From the NCBI RefSeq assembly GCF_021491375.1, contig NZ_JAKEVY010000001.1, forward strand, positions 1,257,001-1,321,000: a stretch of 64,000 nt of DNA, given 5' to 3'. A model generated the notes under the pieces. It was given only the letters and a program-made list of their open reading frames with translations, made no database searches and was not told where the DNA came from. Source of the DNA: Flavihumibacter fluminis (GTDB lineage: Bacteria > Bacteroidota > Bacteroidia > Chitinophagales > Chitinophagaceae). Positions within the stretch are counted from its first letter, which is position 1. Each line of letters starts with the position of its first letter. The translations under genes were made by a program, and so were the position numbers. This document shows positions 45,386 to 53,476 of this stretch, one piece after another.

Positions 45386-46351
45386 TTAATTCAAAAGAGA
45401 TTTCTCCAGTTCAATTGCTGCAGGGAAGAGAATATTGTTTTCGAGATGCACGTGCAGGTGCAGATCATCTTCAAATTCACTCAGCATACGATACAAAAGA
45501 TCGTAACTGGCACAGGCATCTTCAGGCAAGGCATAGTTATCTGTCAATTGACGAATCTGCTCCAGGATGCTGCCGGCTGTATCGTGTTCATGCTCCATCA
45601 TGTGTACCGGGTTTTCAATACTGCCAAAGCGGGAAGCGGTTAATCCATCCATCTGATTTTTAACGGCAACCAGTTCCTTTATATAGGGAAACAGGATTTG
45701 TTCTTCTTTCACCAGATGTGAACTCAATTCATTGGCCAGGGCTTCTACCAGGGGTTGAATCGTATTTAATTCGGGATGACGACCACCATGTACCCGTTGC
45801 ACTTTTGCCGCATAATGTCGAATATCCGGTAGTACCCGCTTTACATAACTGTGATGGGTATTCACAATATAATCCGCCAGGAAATCGCTGCTCCAGTCCT
45901 GGTAGGGAATTGGCCTGGTGGATGCAGCGAGATGATCTGTTTGCTGCAGTTCTCTTTCTACCGCCAACACATCCAACCCTTTTTCGGCACAGGCCTGGTC
46001 CAGTGTTTTTTTACCACCGCAACAAAAATCGAGACCGTATTTTTTAAACACCTGCGCTTTGCGAATGTCTTTGGCAGCTATTTGTCCCAGTGTTTCTTTG
46101 GACTCTCCTGCCGAATGTTTACTGATCCTCACTTTCCACCATTCCGGTCCCTGCTCCAGGTATTCCCAGTTAAAACTGTTTCCTCTTTCGCCCAGTAACT
46201 GATAGTACAGCGGTTTGGGGTCATGGTCATTGTGAATAGTAAAACATTCTCCCTGATCCAGCGCATCAAAGCGGGCAAAAATGGTGGGATGTTTCTGACG
46301 TGGTTCCAGGAGCGTTACATCCAGGATATTGTCGGTTGTTGCAGTAGCCAT
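45386..46351 (-). CDS. ric: iron-sulfur cluster repair di-iron protein Ric (YtfE/ScdA) with N-terminal DUF2249
   Basis: A 321-residue protein that repairs Fe-S clusters damaged by NO or oxidants. Residues ~10-75 are a DUF2249 domain (LEPRQKHPTIFARFDALDQGE). Then DUF542 carries GLDFCCGGKKTLDQAC (~105-120). The C-terminal hemerythrin-like bundle has its ligand residues in NTHHSY, HLVKEEQILFPYI, MMEHEHD and HVHLENNILFP. The extra DUF2249 makes it longer than the ~220-residue E. coli YtfE. It heads a five-gene operon preceded by a 24-nt palindrome. Confidence 0.93.
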   Translation of the reverse strand: MATATTDNILDVTLLEPRQKHPTIFARFDALDQGECFTIHNDHDPKPLYYQLLGERGNSFNWEYLEQGPEWWKVRISKHSAGESKETLGQIAAKDIRKAQVFKKYGLDFCCGGKKTLDQACAEKGLDVLAVERELQQTDHLAASTRPIPYQDWSSDFLADYIVNTHHSYVKRVLPDIRHYAAKVQRVHGGRHPELNTIQPLVEALANELSSHLVKEEQILFPYIKELVAVKNQMDGLTASRFGSIENPVHMMEHEHDTAGSILEQIRQLTDNYALPEDACASYDLLYRMLSEFEDDLHLHVHLENNILFPAAIELEKSLLN

Positions 46352-46399
46352 ATAAAGGGTTTTATTGTTTGATGCAATAAAGATAGGGATTCTTTTTCT

Positions 46400-46423
46400 A
46401 TAAAAGTATTTATTTACTTTTAT
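46400..46423. promoter_or_regulatory. 24-nt palindrome upstream of the Ric operon, candidate NO/redox-regulator site
   Basis: ATAAAAGTA (46400-46408) and TACTTTTAT (46415-46423) form perfect 9-bp arms around a 6-nt A/T spacer, centred about 60 nt upstream of the ric ATG (46351). A -7-like TATCTTTA (46385-46378, minus) lies downstream, which would put the palindrome over the -33 region. Size and symmetry fit an Rrf2 (NsrR) or Crp/Fnr-type site. The 122-nt gap holds no gene. Confidence 0.55.
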
Positions 46424-46473
46424 TTAGTAAATCAAACCATTTTGTTCATCATAACATACCGAACCAGCTCTGC

Positions 46474-47208
46474 TTAGCCGGGAAATTTCACTCCGCTATA
46501 TTTTTCGCAAAGTTGCAGCAACTGCTCCTGAAGATCAGTCGCCTCTGTTAAGGGATGTGCCTTCCTTTCCACCCGGTGATAAAAATATTTCCCGGAAACG
46601 CAGGCATTGGGTTCCATACTGGTGGCCAGCCAAACCTGTGTCTCATATCCTTTGTCCAGGTTATCAGGGGCACCGCTTCCTCCCATTTTAGTAGGCACCC
46701 AACCCGGGTCGACGGCATTGGAGAAAACAGCCGGCCATTTCCGGGCGATCGCTTTAGCCAACAGCACCATATGAAATTTCGAATCGGAATAGGTTAGTTG
46801 ATTGGTTGCAGCTTCAAACTGTGCGGAATGCAATCGCCCCTGCAGATGCATGTTGGAGCACAGGTAAATCAGGCGTTGAGGCGGTTGAATCAAACAGGTT
46901 AGTATATACGGTGCAATGGTATTCACATGCAGAATAGTCTGCTGGTTTACCTGGTACACGCCAGCGTTGTGAATGATGACATCAAAACTTCCAGCCTTGT
47001 TAACTGCATTTGCCAATTCGATGGTTTGCTCCATATCTGAAAGGTCGCCGGTAACAAGCTGTATTGGAGCAGTCAGTTTATTGCGAAGTTCCTGGGCACG
47101 TGCTGCGTTGCGTACATGAAGCAACACCTCATGGCCTAAAGCAAGCAGCCGACGGGCGGCTAAGAAACCGAGCCCATCGGCTGAACCTGTTATAAAGATT
47201 CTTGCCAT
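46474..47208 (-). CDS. SDR family oxidoreductase
   Basis: A 244-residue short-chain dehydrogenase. It has the N-terminal cofactor motif ITGSADGLG, IHNAGVYQV (the NAG motif), a catalytic Ser in LCSNMHLQG, and YSDSKF giving the Y-x-x-x-K pair. The Arg-rich loop after beta-2 (HVRNAAR) suggests NADP(H). Substrate unknown. It lies 5 nt after the zinc alcohol dehydrogenase on the same strand, so the two probably form an operon for carbonyl or aldehyde reduction. Confidence 0.88.
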   Translation of the reverse strand: MARIFITGSADGLGFLAARRLLALGHEVLLHVRNAARAQELRNKLTAPIQLVTGDLSDMEQTIELANAVNKAGSFDVIIHNAGVYQVNQQTILHVNTIAPYILTCLIQPPQRLIYLCSNMHLQGRLHSAQFEAATNQLTYSDSKFHMVLLAKAIARKWPAVFSNAVDPGWVPTKMGGSGAPDNLDKGYETQVWLATSMEPNACVSGKYFYHRVERKAHPLTEATDLQEQLLQLCEKYSGVKFPG

Positions 47209-47213
47209 CTTTA

Positions 47214-48284
47214 TTACTGCTTCAGAGATGCCATATCAATCACAAAGCGATATTTCACATCCCCTTTCAGCAGTCGCTCATAGGCTTCATTAATGTCCTG
47301 CATGCGGATCATTTCGATATCAGAAACAATATTGTGTTCTCCGCAGAAATCCAGCATTTCCTGTGTTTGTGCGATGCCACCGATCATGGATCCGGCGAAT
47401 GTCTTGCGCATTGGAATCAGACTGAAAGGAGCAACCGGCAGTGGATTTTCGGGTGCACCAACCAATACCAGCGCACCATCCACCCGTAACTGGCTGAGAT
47501 AGGAATTGATATCATGCTGTGCGGATACGGCATCTAAAATAAAATGCAGTTTACCGGCATACCGTTGCATCTGCGCTTCGTCTTTGGACAAGACCACATC
47601 ATCTGCCCCAAGCCTTTTGGCATCCGCCACTTTAGAAGGAGAAGTGGTGAAAACAATCACTTCCGCACCCATTGCTTTAGCGATTTTCACTCCCATGTGT
47701 CCCAATCCGCCTAACCCAACAATACCCACTTTTTTACCCGGGCCCACCTTCCAATGCTTCAAAGGAGAATAGGTGGTGATACCGGCGCAGAGCAAGGGTG
47801 CGGTTGCTGCGAGATCGAGATTTTCAGGAACCCGTAACACGAATGCTTCATCCACTACAATGCTTTCAGAATACCCGCCATAGGTGGCCGTTCCAAGATG
47901 TTTATCAGGCGAATTATAGGTTTGAGTATGACCGGTACTGCAATATTGTTCGAGGTCTTCCTTGCAGTAATCACATTCTCGGCAGCTATCCACCAGGCAA
48001 CCAACTGCAGCATGATCACCTACTTTGAAATTTTTCACATGGGCACCTACGCTAACCACGCGGCCAACGATTTCATGTCCGGGTACACAGGGATACACCG
48101 TTCCATGCCATTCATTTCTGGCCGTATGTAAATCAGAATGACAAACACCACAATAGAGAATTTCAATTTCCACATCGTGGGGCTGTGGTGCACGACGGTT
48201 AATATTAAGCTGGTCCAAAAGCGCATCAGCAGCCTGGGCTCCAAAGGCTTTGACAGGTTTGGTAGGGATGGAGGAGGTTGACAT
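47214..48284 (-). CDS. zinc-dependent NAD(P) alcohol dehydrogenase (YahK/cinnamyl type)
   Basis: A 356-residue medium-chain dehydrogenase. Catalytic zinc ligands lie in CGVCHSDLH and PGHEIVG; structural zinc cysteines are in CRECDYC with a fourth in QYCSTG. The Rossmann motif is GLGGLGHMGVKIAKAMGAEV. The subgroup reduces aldehydes with NADPH, such as YahK and AdhC-type enzymes. It is first in a two-gene unit with an SDR. Upstream, a weak TTGA/TACAATTG pair (48340-48333 on the minus strand for the -7) may be its promoter. Confidence 0.93.
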   Translation of the reverse strand: MSTSSIPTKPVKAFGAQAADALLDQLNINRRAPQPHDVEIEILYCGVCHSDLHTARNEWHGTVYPCVPGHEIVGRVVSVGAHVKNFKVGDHAAVGCLVDSCRECDYCKEDLEQYCSTGHTQTYNSPDKHLGTATYGGYSESIVVDEAFVLRVPENLDLAATAPLLCAGITTYSPLKHWKVGPGKKVGIVGLGGLGHMGVKIAKAMGAEVIVFTTSPSKVADAKRLGADDVVLSKDEAQMQRYAGKLHFILDAVSAQHDINSYLSQLRVDGALVLVGAPENPLPVAPFSLIPMRKTFAGSMIGGIAQTQEMLDFCGEHNIVSDIEMIRMQDINEAYERLLKGDVKYRFVIDMASLKQ

Positions 48285-48386
48285 AACTTATATTGAGCGT
48301 TTTAAAATTCGTTGAGTGATGGGATAACAACAGTACAATTGTAAAGTTCGGAATTAACTCGCCTCAATAGCAGCAGTATATAAATG

Positions 48387-48419
48387 AAAAAGGAGCTGCA
48401 ACACTGCAACTCCTTTTTT
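48387..48419 (-). terminator. intrinsic terminator behind tRNA-Pro
   Basis: AAAAAGGAGCTGCA (48387-48400) pairs with TGCAACTCCTTTTT (48405-48418) except for one C-A mismatch, around an ACAC loop. It lies just 3' of the minus-strand tRNA and gives a U run on that strand. Confidence 0.8.
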
Positions 48420-48422
48420 CGG

Positions 48423-48496
48423 TCGGGAAGACAGGATTCGAACCTGCGACCCCCTGGTCCCAAACCAGGTGCGCTACCGGCCTGCGCTACTTCCCG
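48423..48496 (-). tRNA. tRNA-Pro (anticodon TGG)
   Basis: A 74-nt cloverleaf on the minus strand. Acceptor stem CGGGAAG pairs with CTTCCCG, discriminator A. The D arm includes AGCGCAGGCCGGTAGCGC, and anticodon stem CCTGG/CCAGG encloses loop TTTGGGA with anticodon TGG. The T arm GCAGGTTCGAATCCTGT has the invariant TTCGA. CCA is not encoded. A promoter 5' and a terminator 3' make it a self-contained unit. Confidence 0.97.
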
Positions 48497-48509
48497 ATCT
48501 CTTTTATTT

Positions 48510-48536
48510 CACCCGACCGGTGGCACCGGTCGGGTG
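48510..48536. other. GC-rich perfect hairpin between tRNA-Pro and the GSDH gene
   Basis: CACCCGACCGGTG (48510-48522) and CACCGGTCGGGTG (48524-48536) are exact inverted repeats around one base, folding to an 11-bp stem with a 5-nt loop. No U tract follows on either strand. It lies downstream of the putative tRNA promoter, so it would be part of the pre-tRNA leader. It could also stop or protect the 3' end of the upstream operon. Confidence 0.6.
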
Positions 48537-48549
48537 GGTTAAGAGGGTG

Positions 48550-48580
48550 CAAAGGTAGGGATACAGGTGATTGCTTCCAA
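48550..48580 (-). promoter_or_regulatory. promoter of tRNA-Pro
   Basis: On the minus strand TTGG (48580-48577) is followed after 19 nt by TACCTTTG (48557-48550), an exact TAnnTTTG -7 box. Transcription would start near 48543, giving a leader of about 47 nt before the mature tRNA 5' end at 48496. Confidence 0.65.
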
Positions 48581-48594
48581 CAGATTGCAAAAAT

Positions 48595-49722
48595 TTATTC
48601 GAGCGAACTGATTTCCACCAGGATATCCTGGTTATTGCCATTGCTGGTGCAGAGGTAAACCCGGCCAGCCGGACTTACACATACATCCCTAAGGCGGCCC
48701 CACCGGGTGCGGAACAATTGCTCGGTAGACTGGATCGCGGTTCCATCCGCATTCAACTGGTGCCGAAACAGGGTAGCGTTTTTGAGGCTGGTCATCAGCA
48801 GGGAGTTTTTCCAGCCAGGGATGCGATCGCTCCCATAATAATCCAGGCCACAGGCGGCTACGGTGGAAGCTCCGCTCGACCATATCGGTTCCTTTACCTG
48901 GTTGGCATCACAAAAGGCCTGCTCTCCCGGGTCACAGGGGCCATTCACGGATGGCCATCCATAATTCCTGCCCTTTTCAATGATGTTGATTTCATCTTCA
49001 ATATTGGGACCATGTTCCGATGCATACAGCTTGTTATTGGCCCAGACCAGTCCCTGCGGATTCCGGTGGCCCAGCGACCAGTAATAATTCCCCGCAACCG
49101 GATTATCTCCAGGCACGGATCCGTCCAGCAAGATGCGCAGTACTTTGCCGGCCAGTGATCCCGGCTGTTGCGCCAGGGCTGTATTGGCAGCATCACCCGT
49201 GGTCATATACAACACAGCAGGATTCCCTTCCACTATCACCAGCCTGGATCCATTGTGAATGTTGGCAGCGGGGATATTATCCAGTAGCACTTTAGCATCA
49301 GCCAGGGCCCCACCGGTAAACCGATATCGCACCAGTTTCTCCCGATAGGCATCCCCCTCCAGGTAATTGTGTACAAAATAAATCCAGCCATTCTGCGCAA
49401 AGGCGGGATCCTGCACCATACCGAGCAAGCCTCCCTCCCCTCTTGCCACCACTCCATCCAGGGTAGTGCTGAACAGGGTTTCCCCGGTGCGGGGATCTAT
49501 TCTTGAAACCCGGCCACCCCGCTCGGTCAGCCAAAGATGTTCATCCTTGCCCCATACAATTTCCCAGGGAAAATTCAATCCGCCTTTCAACACCCGGATA
49601 CTGTCCGATGGCCAGTTGTCATCTGGGTTGGTAACAGGCGGATCATCCTCCCGCGAGCAGGAGAATAAAACGGTGCTTAGAACCGCCAACATACACACAC
49701 TGAAAAAGGATCGATTTCGCAT
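48595..49722 (-). CDS. PQQ-dependent aldose sugar dehydrogenase (GSDH family), lipoprotein
   Basis: A 375-residue lipoprotein (lipobox LFSC). The six-bladed propeller markers are PWEIVWGKDEHLWLTERGG, GLLGMVQDPAF, HNGSRLVI, TTGDAAN, LGHRNPQGLVW, SEHGPNIEDEINIIEKGRNYGWP and RTRWGRLRDV, as in soluble aldose dehydrogenases that oxidise sugars to lactones with PQQ. It follows the MFS gene by 42 nt and is likely the last gene of the large minus-strand cluster. Anchored in the periplasm, it could make the lactone that the SMP-30 protein opens. No PQQ biosynthesis gene is visible in the window. Confidence 0.9.
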   Translation of the reverse strand: MRNRSFFSVCMLAVLSTVLFSCSREDDPPVTNPDDNWPSDSIRVLKGGLNFPWEIVWGKDEHLWLTERGGRVSRIDPRTGETLFSTTLDGVVARGEGGLLGMVQDPAFAQNGWIYFVHNYLEGDAYREKLVRYRFTGGALADAKVLLDNIPAANIHNGSRLVIVEGNPAVLYMTTGDAANTALAQQPGSLAGKVLRILLDGSVPGDNPVAGNYYWSLGHRNPQGLVWANNKLYASEHGPNIEDEINIIEKGRNYGWPSVNGPCDPGEQAFCDANQVKEPIWSSGASTVAACGLDYYGSDRIPGWKNSLLMTSLKNATLFRHQLNADGTAIQSTEQLFRTRWGRLRDVCVSPAGRVYLCTSNGNNQDILVEISSLE

Positions 49723-49764
49723 AACCGGTATTTCCCTTAATTACGCAAAAATCCTGCCCGAGGT

Positions 49765-50952
49765 TCAGGCAACTGCCTTTCGTTCGTGAAAGAAAAAGAT
49801 AAAATAAAGCAATACGGCGGCGGCAATTGCTGCGGGTATTAACCAGATGGATTGCCAATCATGCCCCTCTCCCACTACATAATGATCCGCCACCAGTCCG
49901 GAGAACCAGGTACCGATCACCATGCCCAATCCATAAGTGGCAAACGTGAACAAGCCCTGCGCGGCATTTTTATTTTTCTCACCGGCTTTTTTCTCGGAAT
50001 ACATATAACCGGTCACAAAGAAGAAATCGTAACAAACCCCGTGTAAAATGATGCCGAGGTAGATCATCCAACCATTCGGTTCCCCATAACCGTAAGCAAA
50101 CAATACATAGCGGAGAATCCAGGCCAGGATACCAATCAGCAAAATATTTTTTACCCCGATCCGGTTGAATAAAAAGGGAATTGCGAGAATGAACAGTCCT
50201 TCGGAAAATTGACCGAGAATCATCTTCTGCGCCGGCTTATCCATACCGATTTCGTTCAGGAAAGGATTCGCAAATCCATAATAAAATGCGAGTGGAATAC
50301 AAACCAGGATTGCGGCAATAAAGAAAATAGAATAGGAACGATCCTTGAATATGCTAAGTGATTCTTTGCTGAAGAGCGCCGTCGACTCACCTACTTCCCT
50401 ACCCTTAGGAGGTGTATTCGGCAAGGCAAAACTCAGCAATCCCAGCGCCACGGATACTCCCGCTGCGAGATAAAAGGTTTCAGGTGTTTTCTCAATCTCC
50501 CAGGTTCCAACTAATAAACCAGCCACAATCCAACCCAATGTTCCAAATACCCGGATCCAGGGAAACTGTTTTCCGGGGTCGGTCATCTGGGCAAAGGCAA
50601 CACTGTTACTAAGCGCCACGGTTGGCATATAAACCAGTGAATAAGCCAGTATTACCCAATAAAAAAGTTGGCTGTTCTCCACCTTTGTAGCCAGTACTAG
50701 CAGGATGGCTCCCACAAGGTGTAATACGCCCATGATCTTCTGCGCAGCAAAGAATCGATCTGCAATCATCCCTACAAAAAAAGGAGAGATCATGGTTGCC
50801 AATGCCAGCGCACTGAATGCCTGCCCAATATCCTGTCCGGTTGCTCCCAAACTGGATTCCATATAGGTTCCCATGGTTACATACCAGGCGCTCCATATAA
50901 AATACTGGAGGAACATCATCAGGGAGAGCGAAATTGCTATGGAGGTTTTCAT
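49765..50952 (-). CDS. nucleoside:H+ symporter-family MFS transporter (NupG-like)
   Basis: A 395-residue 12-TM protein of the NHS branch: LQYFIWSAWYVTMGTYM in TM1, then ISPFFVGMIADRFFAAQK, PWIRVFGTLGWIVAG and LHGVCYDFFFVTGYMY. Bacteroidota use this family for a range of small molecules besides nucleosides, and members recur in sugar and amino-acid catabolic clusters. It is 12 nt after the NTF2-like gene. It may import the pathway's product or substrate from the periplasm. Confidence 0.9.
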   Translation of the reverse strand: MKTSIAISLSLMMFLQYFIWSAWYVTMGTYMESSLGATGQDIGQAFSALALATMISPFFVGMIADRFFAAQKIMGVLHLVGAILLVLATKVENSQLFYWVILAYSLVYMPTVALSNSVAFAQMTDPGKQFPWIRVFGTLGWIVAGLLVGTWEIEKTPETFYLAAGVSVALGLLSFALPNTPPKGREVGESTALFSKESLSIFKDRSYSIFFIAAILVCIPLAFYYGFANPFLNEIGMDKPAQKMILGQFSEGLFILAIPFLFNRIGVKNILLIGILAWILRYVLFAYGYGEPNGWMIYLGIILHGVCYDFFFVTGYMYSEKKAGEKNKNAAQGLFTFATYGLGMVIGTWFSGLVADHYVVGEGHDWQSIWLIPAAIAAAVLLYFIFFFHERKAVA

Positions 50953-50964
50953 GCAGTCTGTTGC

Positions 50965-51390
50965 TTATAGTTTATAAGCCTGCCGGGCAAACAATTTCCA
51001 ACCGGATTTTTCTTTTTTCCAAACTGTCATCACGCCAATCCGGATCGTTTGCTCCTGCCCATTATTGGTGGCTTTTGCTTCAAATATAAAACGAATCATT
51101 GCGTTTTTCTCCACTAGCTGGATCTTTCTGTCGGTTGCTTCCAGGGTGATAAAATCTACCGGCCCTTCCATCACATCCTTGATAGTAGCCAGTTTATCAT
51201 CGAGCCTGCCACTGGAATGGCCATACCACATGTTCGCGTGGAAAATATCCTCCAGCACAGCCAGGTTTTTGTCCACCATCGCTTTGTTCAATCTATCCAG
51301 CTGCGCAGCTACCGCCACTTCTTCTTTCGATTGCGCATTACCGGTAGTGGCCAACAATAGGAAAATATACAGCATAAAAGCCCTAACCAT
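50965..51390 (-). CDS. exported NTF2-like (DUF4440) protein
   Basis: A 141-residue protein with a signal peptide (FMLYIFLLLATTGNAQ). The mature part has the SnoaL/DUF4440 cone fold pattern: a long first helix (VAAQLDRLNKAMVDKNLAVLEDIF), then HANMWYGHSSGRLDD and paired strands ending TVWKKEKSGWKLFARQ. Such proteins are small enzymes or binding modules; specific function unknown. It is embedded in the cluster, 5 nt from the SBF gene and 12 nt from the MFS gene. Confidence 0.83.
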   Translation of the reverse strand: MVRAFMLYIFLLLATTGNAQSKEEVAVAAQLDRLNKAMVDKNLAVLEDIFHANMWYGHSSGRLDDKLATIKDVMEGPVDFITLEATDRKIQLVEKNAMIRFIFEAKATNNGQEQTIRIGVMTVWKKEKSGWKLFARQAYKL

Positions 51391-51395
51391 AACCG

Positions 51396-52529
51396 TTATT
51401 TTAAGGAATGAGTTAATTCGGCAGATTCCAGGGCTTCAATGGGATCATATCCCTCCGGTACTTTTTTGTGCCAGTAAGATGCCAGAATAGATCCAGTGAC
51501 ATTCATCAACGGACCAAATACTGCAGCTGCCAGTCCCACCGTTGCAATCTTGCCCATCTCTTTGGCTATGCCGGAGGCCAATCCTCCATTCTGCATGCCT
51601 ACTTCAATAGCAACCGTCCTCGAATCACGCTCATTCATCTTAAGCAACCGCGCAAACCAATAACCCAGGAAATAACCAAAAAGATTGTGAATAAGGACCA
51701 GCAATATCAACAAGGGACCAATATTTAACAGGCTATCCCGACCCGCAGCAGTGATCACCACTATAATCAGCGCAATCCCCAACATAGAAAGAACCGGCAT
51801 AGCCTCATCCAGCCATTTCGACTTACCTCGTAGTAATTTATTTACAATTAGCCCCAAACCAATAGGCAGGATGATCATCTTGGAGATATCCCACATCATG
51901 TTCAGCACGTTGATCTCAATAAAGGCACCTGCCAGCATCTTCATGAGCAAAGGCGTCACAAAAGGCGCCATCAAAGTAGTAATGGAGGTGATGGTGATGG
52001 ATAAAGCCAGGTTCGCTTTTGCGAGATAAGACATCACGTTGGAGGCAAGCCCACTGGGTGAACACCCAATCAGAATAATACCTGCCGCGATCTCTGCACT
52101 AAAGCCACTTATACTAGCCAGTGTGAAACCCAGCAATGGCATGATCATGAACTGACTGACAACACCGATCACAACGCCCTTTGGCGTTTTCACCACACTC
52201 ACAAAATCTTTTACGCTCATGGAGGTTCCCATCCCAAACATGATCAGTTGAATTAGTGGCGTAATCAGGTTGGTGTATTTAAAATCGCCCCAGGAAATAA
52301 AATACTGCGGATAACAAAGCGAAGTGGTTACAGCCGCGAAGATCATCAGCGTATAAGTATAGCGCTTCAATGTTTCATATCCTCTGAACCCAATGGCCAA
52401 TAAAACAAAAAAGGCAATGGCAGCCGGACCAGCAACGGTCCAGTTACCCTGGAAGGCAAAAAGCAGCGTTAACGCAAGCAATACCAGGGCAAGTCCGATC
52501 AGTGTTTTTGATAAGCTTAGTTCTTTCAC
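51396..52529 (-). CDS. bile acid:sodium symporter family (SBF) transporter
   Basis: A 377-residue membrane protein with ten-odd helices. Sodium-binding family motifs are LIQLIMFGMGTSMSV and GCSPSGLASNVMSYLAKAN, and the crossover helices include MPVLSMLGIALIIVVIT. SBF/BASS proteins carry organic anions with Na+, including 2-keto acids such as pyruvate. It overlaps the RraA-like gene by 4 nt. Tight coupling to a putative keto-acid aldolase makes import of an organic acid across the inner membrane the natural guess. Confidence 0.9.
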   Translation of the reverse strand: MKELSLSKTLIGLALVLLALTLLFAFQGNWTVAGPAAIAFFVLLAIGFRGYETLKRYTYTLMIFAAVTTSLCYPQYFISWGDFKYTNLITPLIQLIMFGMGTSMSVKDFVSVVKTPKGVVIGVVSQFMIMPLLGFTLASISGFSAEIAAGIILIGCSPSGLASNVMSYLAKANLALSITITSITTLMAPFVTPLLMKMLAGAFIEINVLNMMWDISKMIILPIGLGLIVNKLLRGKSKWLDEAMPVLSMLGIALIIVVITAAGRDSLLNIGPLLILLVLIHNLFGYFLGYWFARLLKMNERDSRTVAIEVGMQNGGLASGIAKEMGKIATVGLAAAVFGPLMNVTGSILASYWHKKVPEGYDPIEALESAELTHSLK

Positions 52530-53458
52530 CAGGTTCTTTTTTTCATGACTTCATCCAATTCCTGTTTGGTCATCTTACCTTCTTCCGGATGTTGTTCCAG
52601 CCATTTCAGGAAAGCGAGTTTGATTTCCTCGGTCCACTGGCTATCGATTTGTCCGGTATTATAGCGACCCGTTTTCAGCATCTCTTTGCCAAACTTGTCT
52701 TTGCGACCAATAAACTCGGCGGTCAATATTACCTGCTCCGCCATATGAGCCGGTATAAAGAGCACCCCTTCTCTTTCTGAAATCACCAGGTCGCCAGGCA
52801 ATACAATGGCTTTGCCTATCCGGATCGGTGTATTCAATCCCATCAATACCATTTCTTTCAGGAAGGAAGGATCAAAATCACGTACAAAGGCATTGAATCC
52901 TTTGATCTTTGCAAGTCCGCTTAAATCGCGCGCACTGCCATCGAAAATGACACCGGTTCCGGTTTTATTAAAGATGGCAGTTCCCAGGTTATCGCCAATC
53001 AAGGTGCCTCCCTCTATCTTGCCAAATCCATCTGCTACATACACATCGCCTTTCACAAGGGTTTCTATTGGCCAGGCATTGGTATTACCTACCCGACCCT
53101 GTTTAGCACCCCTTTCCTTAATCTTTTTTTCAATATCCGGCCGCGATGGCATATACATGGCTGTTACCGCCCTGCCCACCACTGGCACATCATCATGAAT
53201 CATTTTCCAGTTGCGTTCAAACTGATTCACATAACCCTCATTCATGAGTACCTGCCAGGCTTCTTCAATACCGATCTTTTTGGCGCGTTCCACCAGGTCA
53301 TCACTTACCTTGGGGCGACCATCCGCAAACCGTTCTCCTTTCCATTCGGATGTCAGGTAAATCAGTTCTTCTTTCGGGATAGTTTGTCCCTGCGTTTGTT
53401 GTGCTAACAGTAAAACACAACCGAAAGCAAGGATTTTATTAAACTTGTTCAGGAGCAT
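52526..53458 (-). CDS. exported RraA-family protein (4-hydroxy-2-oxo-acid aldolase-like)
   Basis: A 310-residue protein with a signal peptide (ILAFGCVLLLAQQTQGQ). The RraA/HMG-aldolase core spans ~90-245: VVGRAVTAMY, GDVYVADGFGKIEGGTLIGDNLGTA, GVIFDGSARDL with the Arg-Asp pair that binds substrate and metal, and LPGDLVISEREGVLFIP. It has extra N- and C-terminal helical regions. The family includes Mg-dependent aldolases cleaving 4-hydroxy-2-oxo acids to pyruvate as well as RNase E regulators. An exported copy cannot be an RNase E regulator, so an aldolase/decarboxylase role is favoured. Confidence 0.85.
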   Translation of the reverse strand: MLLNKFNKILAFGCVLLLAQQTQGQTIPKEELIYLTSEWKGERFADGRPKVSDDLVERAKKIGIEEAWQVLMNEGYVNQFERNWKMIHDDVPVVGRAVTAMYMPSRPDIEKKIKERGAKQGRVGNTNAWPIETLVKGDVYVADGFGKIEGGTLIGDNLGTAIFNKTGTGVIFDGSARDLSGLAKIKGFNAFVRDFDPSFLKEMVLMGLNTPIRIGKAIVLPGDLVISEREGVLFIPAHMAEQVILTAEFIGRKDKFGKEMLKTGRYNTGQIDSQWTEEIKLAFLKWLEQHPEEGKMTKQELDEVMKKRTW

Positions 53459-53476
53459 GCTAAAAATTTAGAGTTC

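Noticed and set aside
52526-53458. Regulator of RNase E activity (RraA proper)
   Set aside because: The protein has a signal peptide and is therefore outside the cytoplasm, where RNase E works. The Arg-Asp catalytic pair favours an aldolase-type activity.
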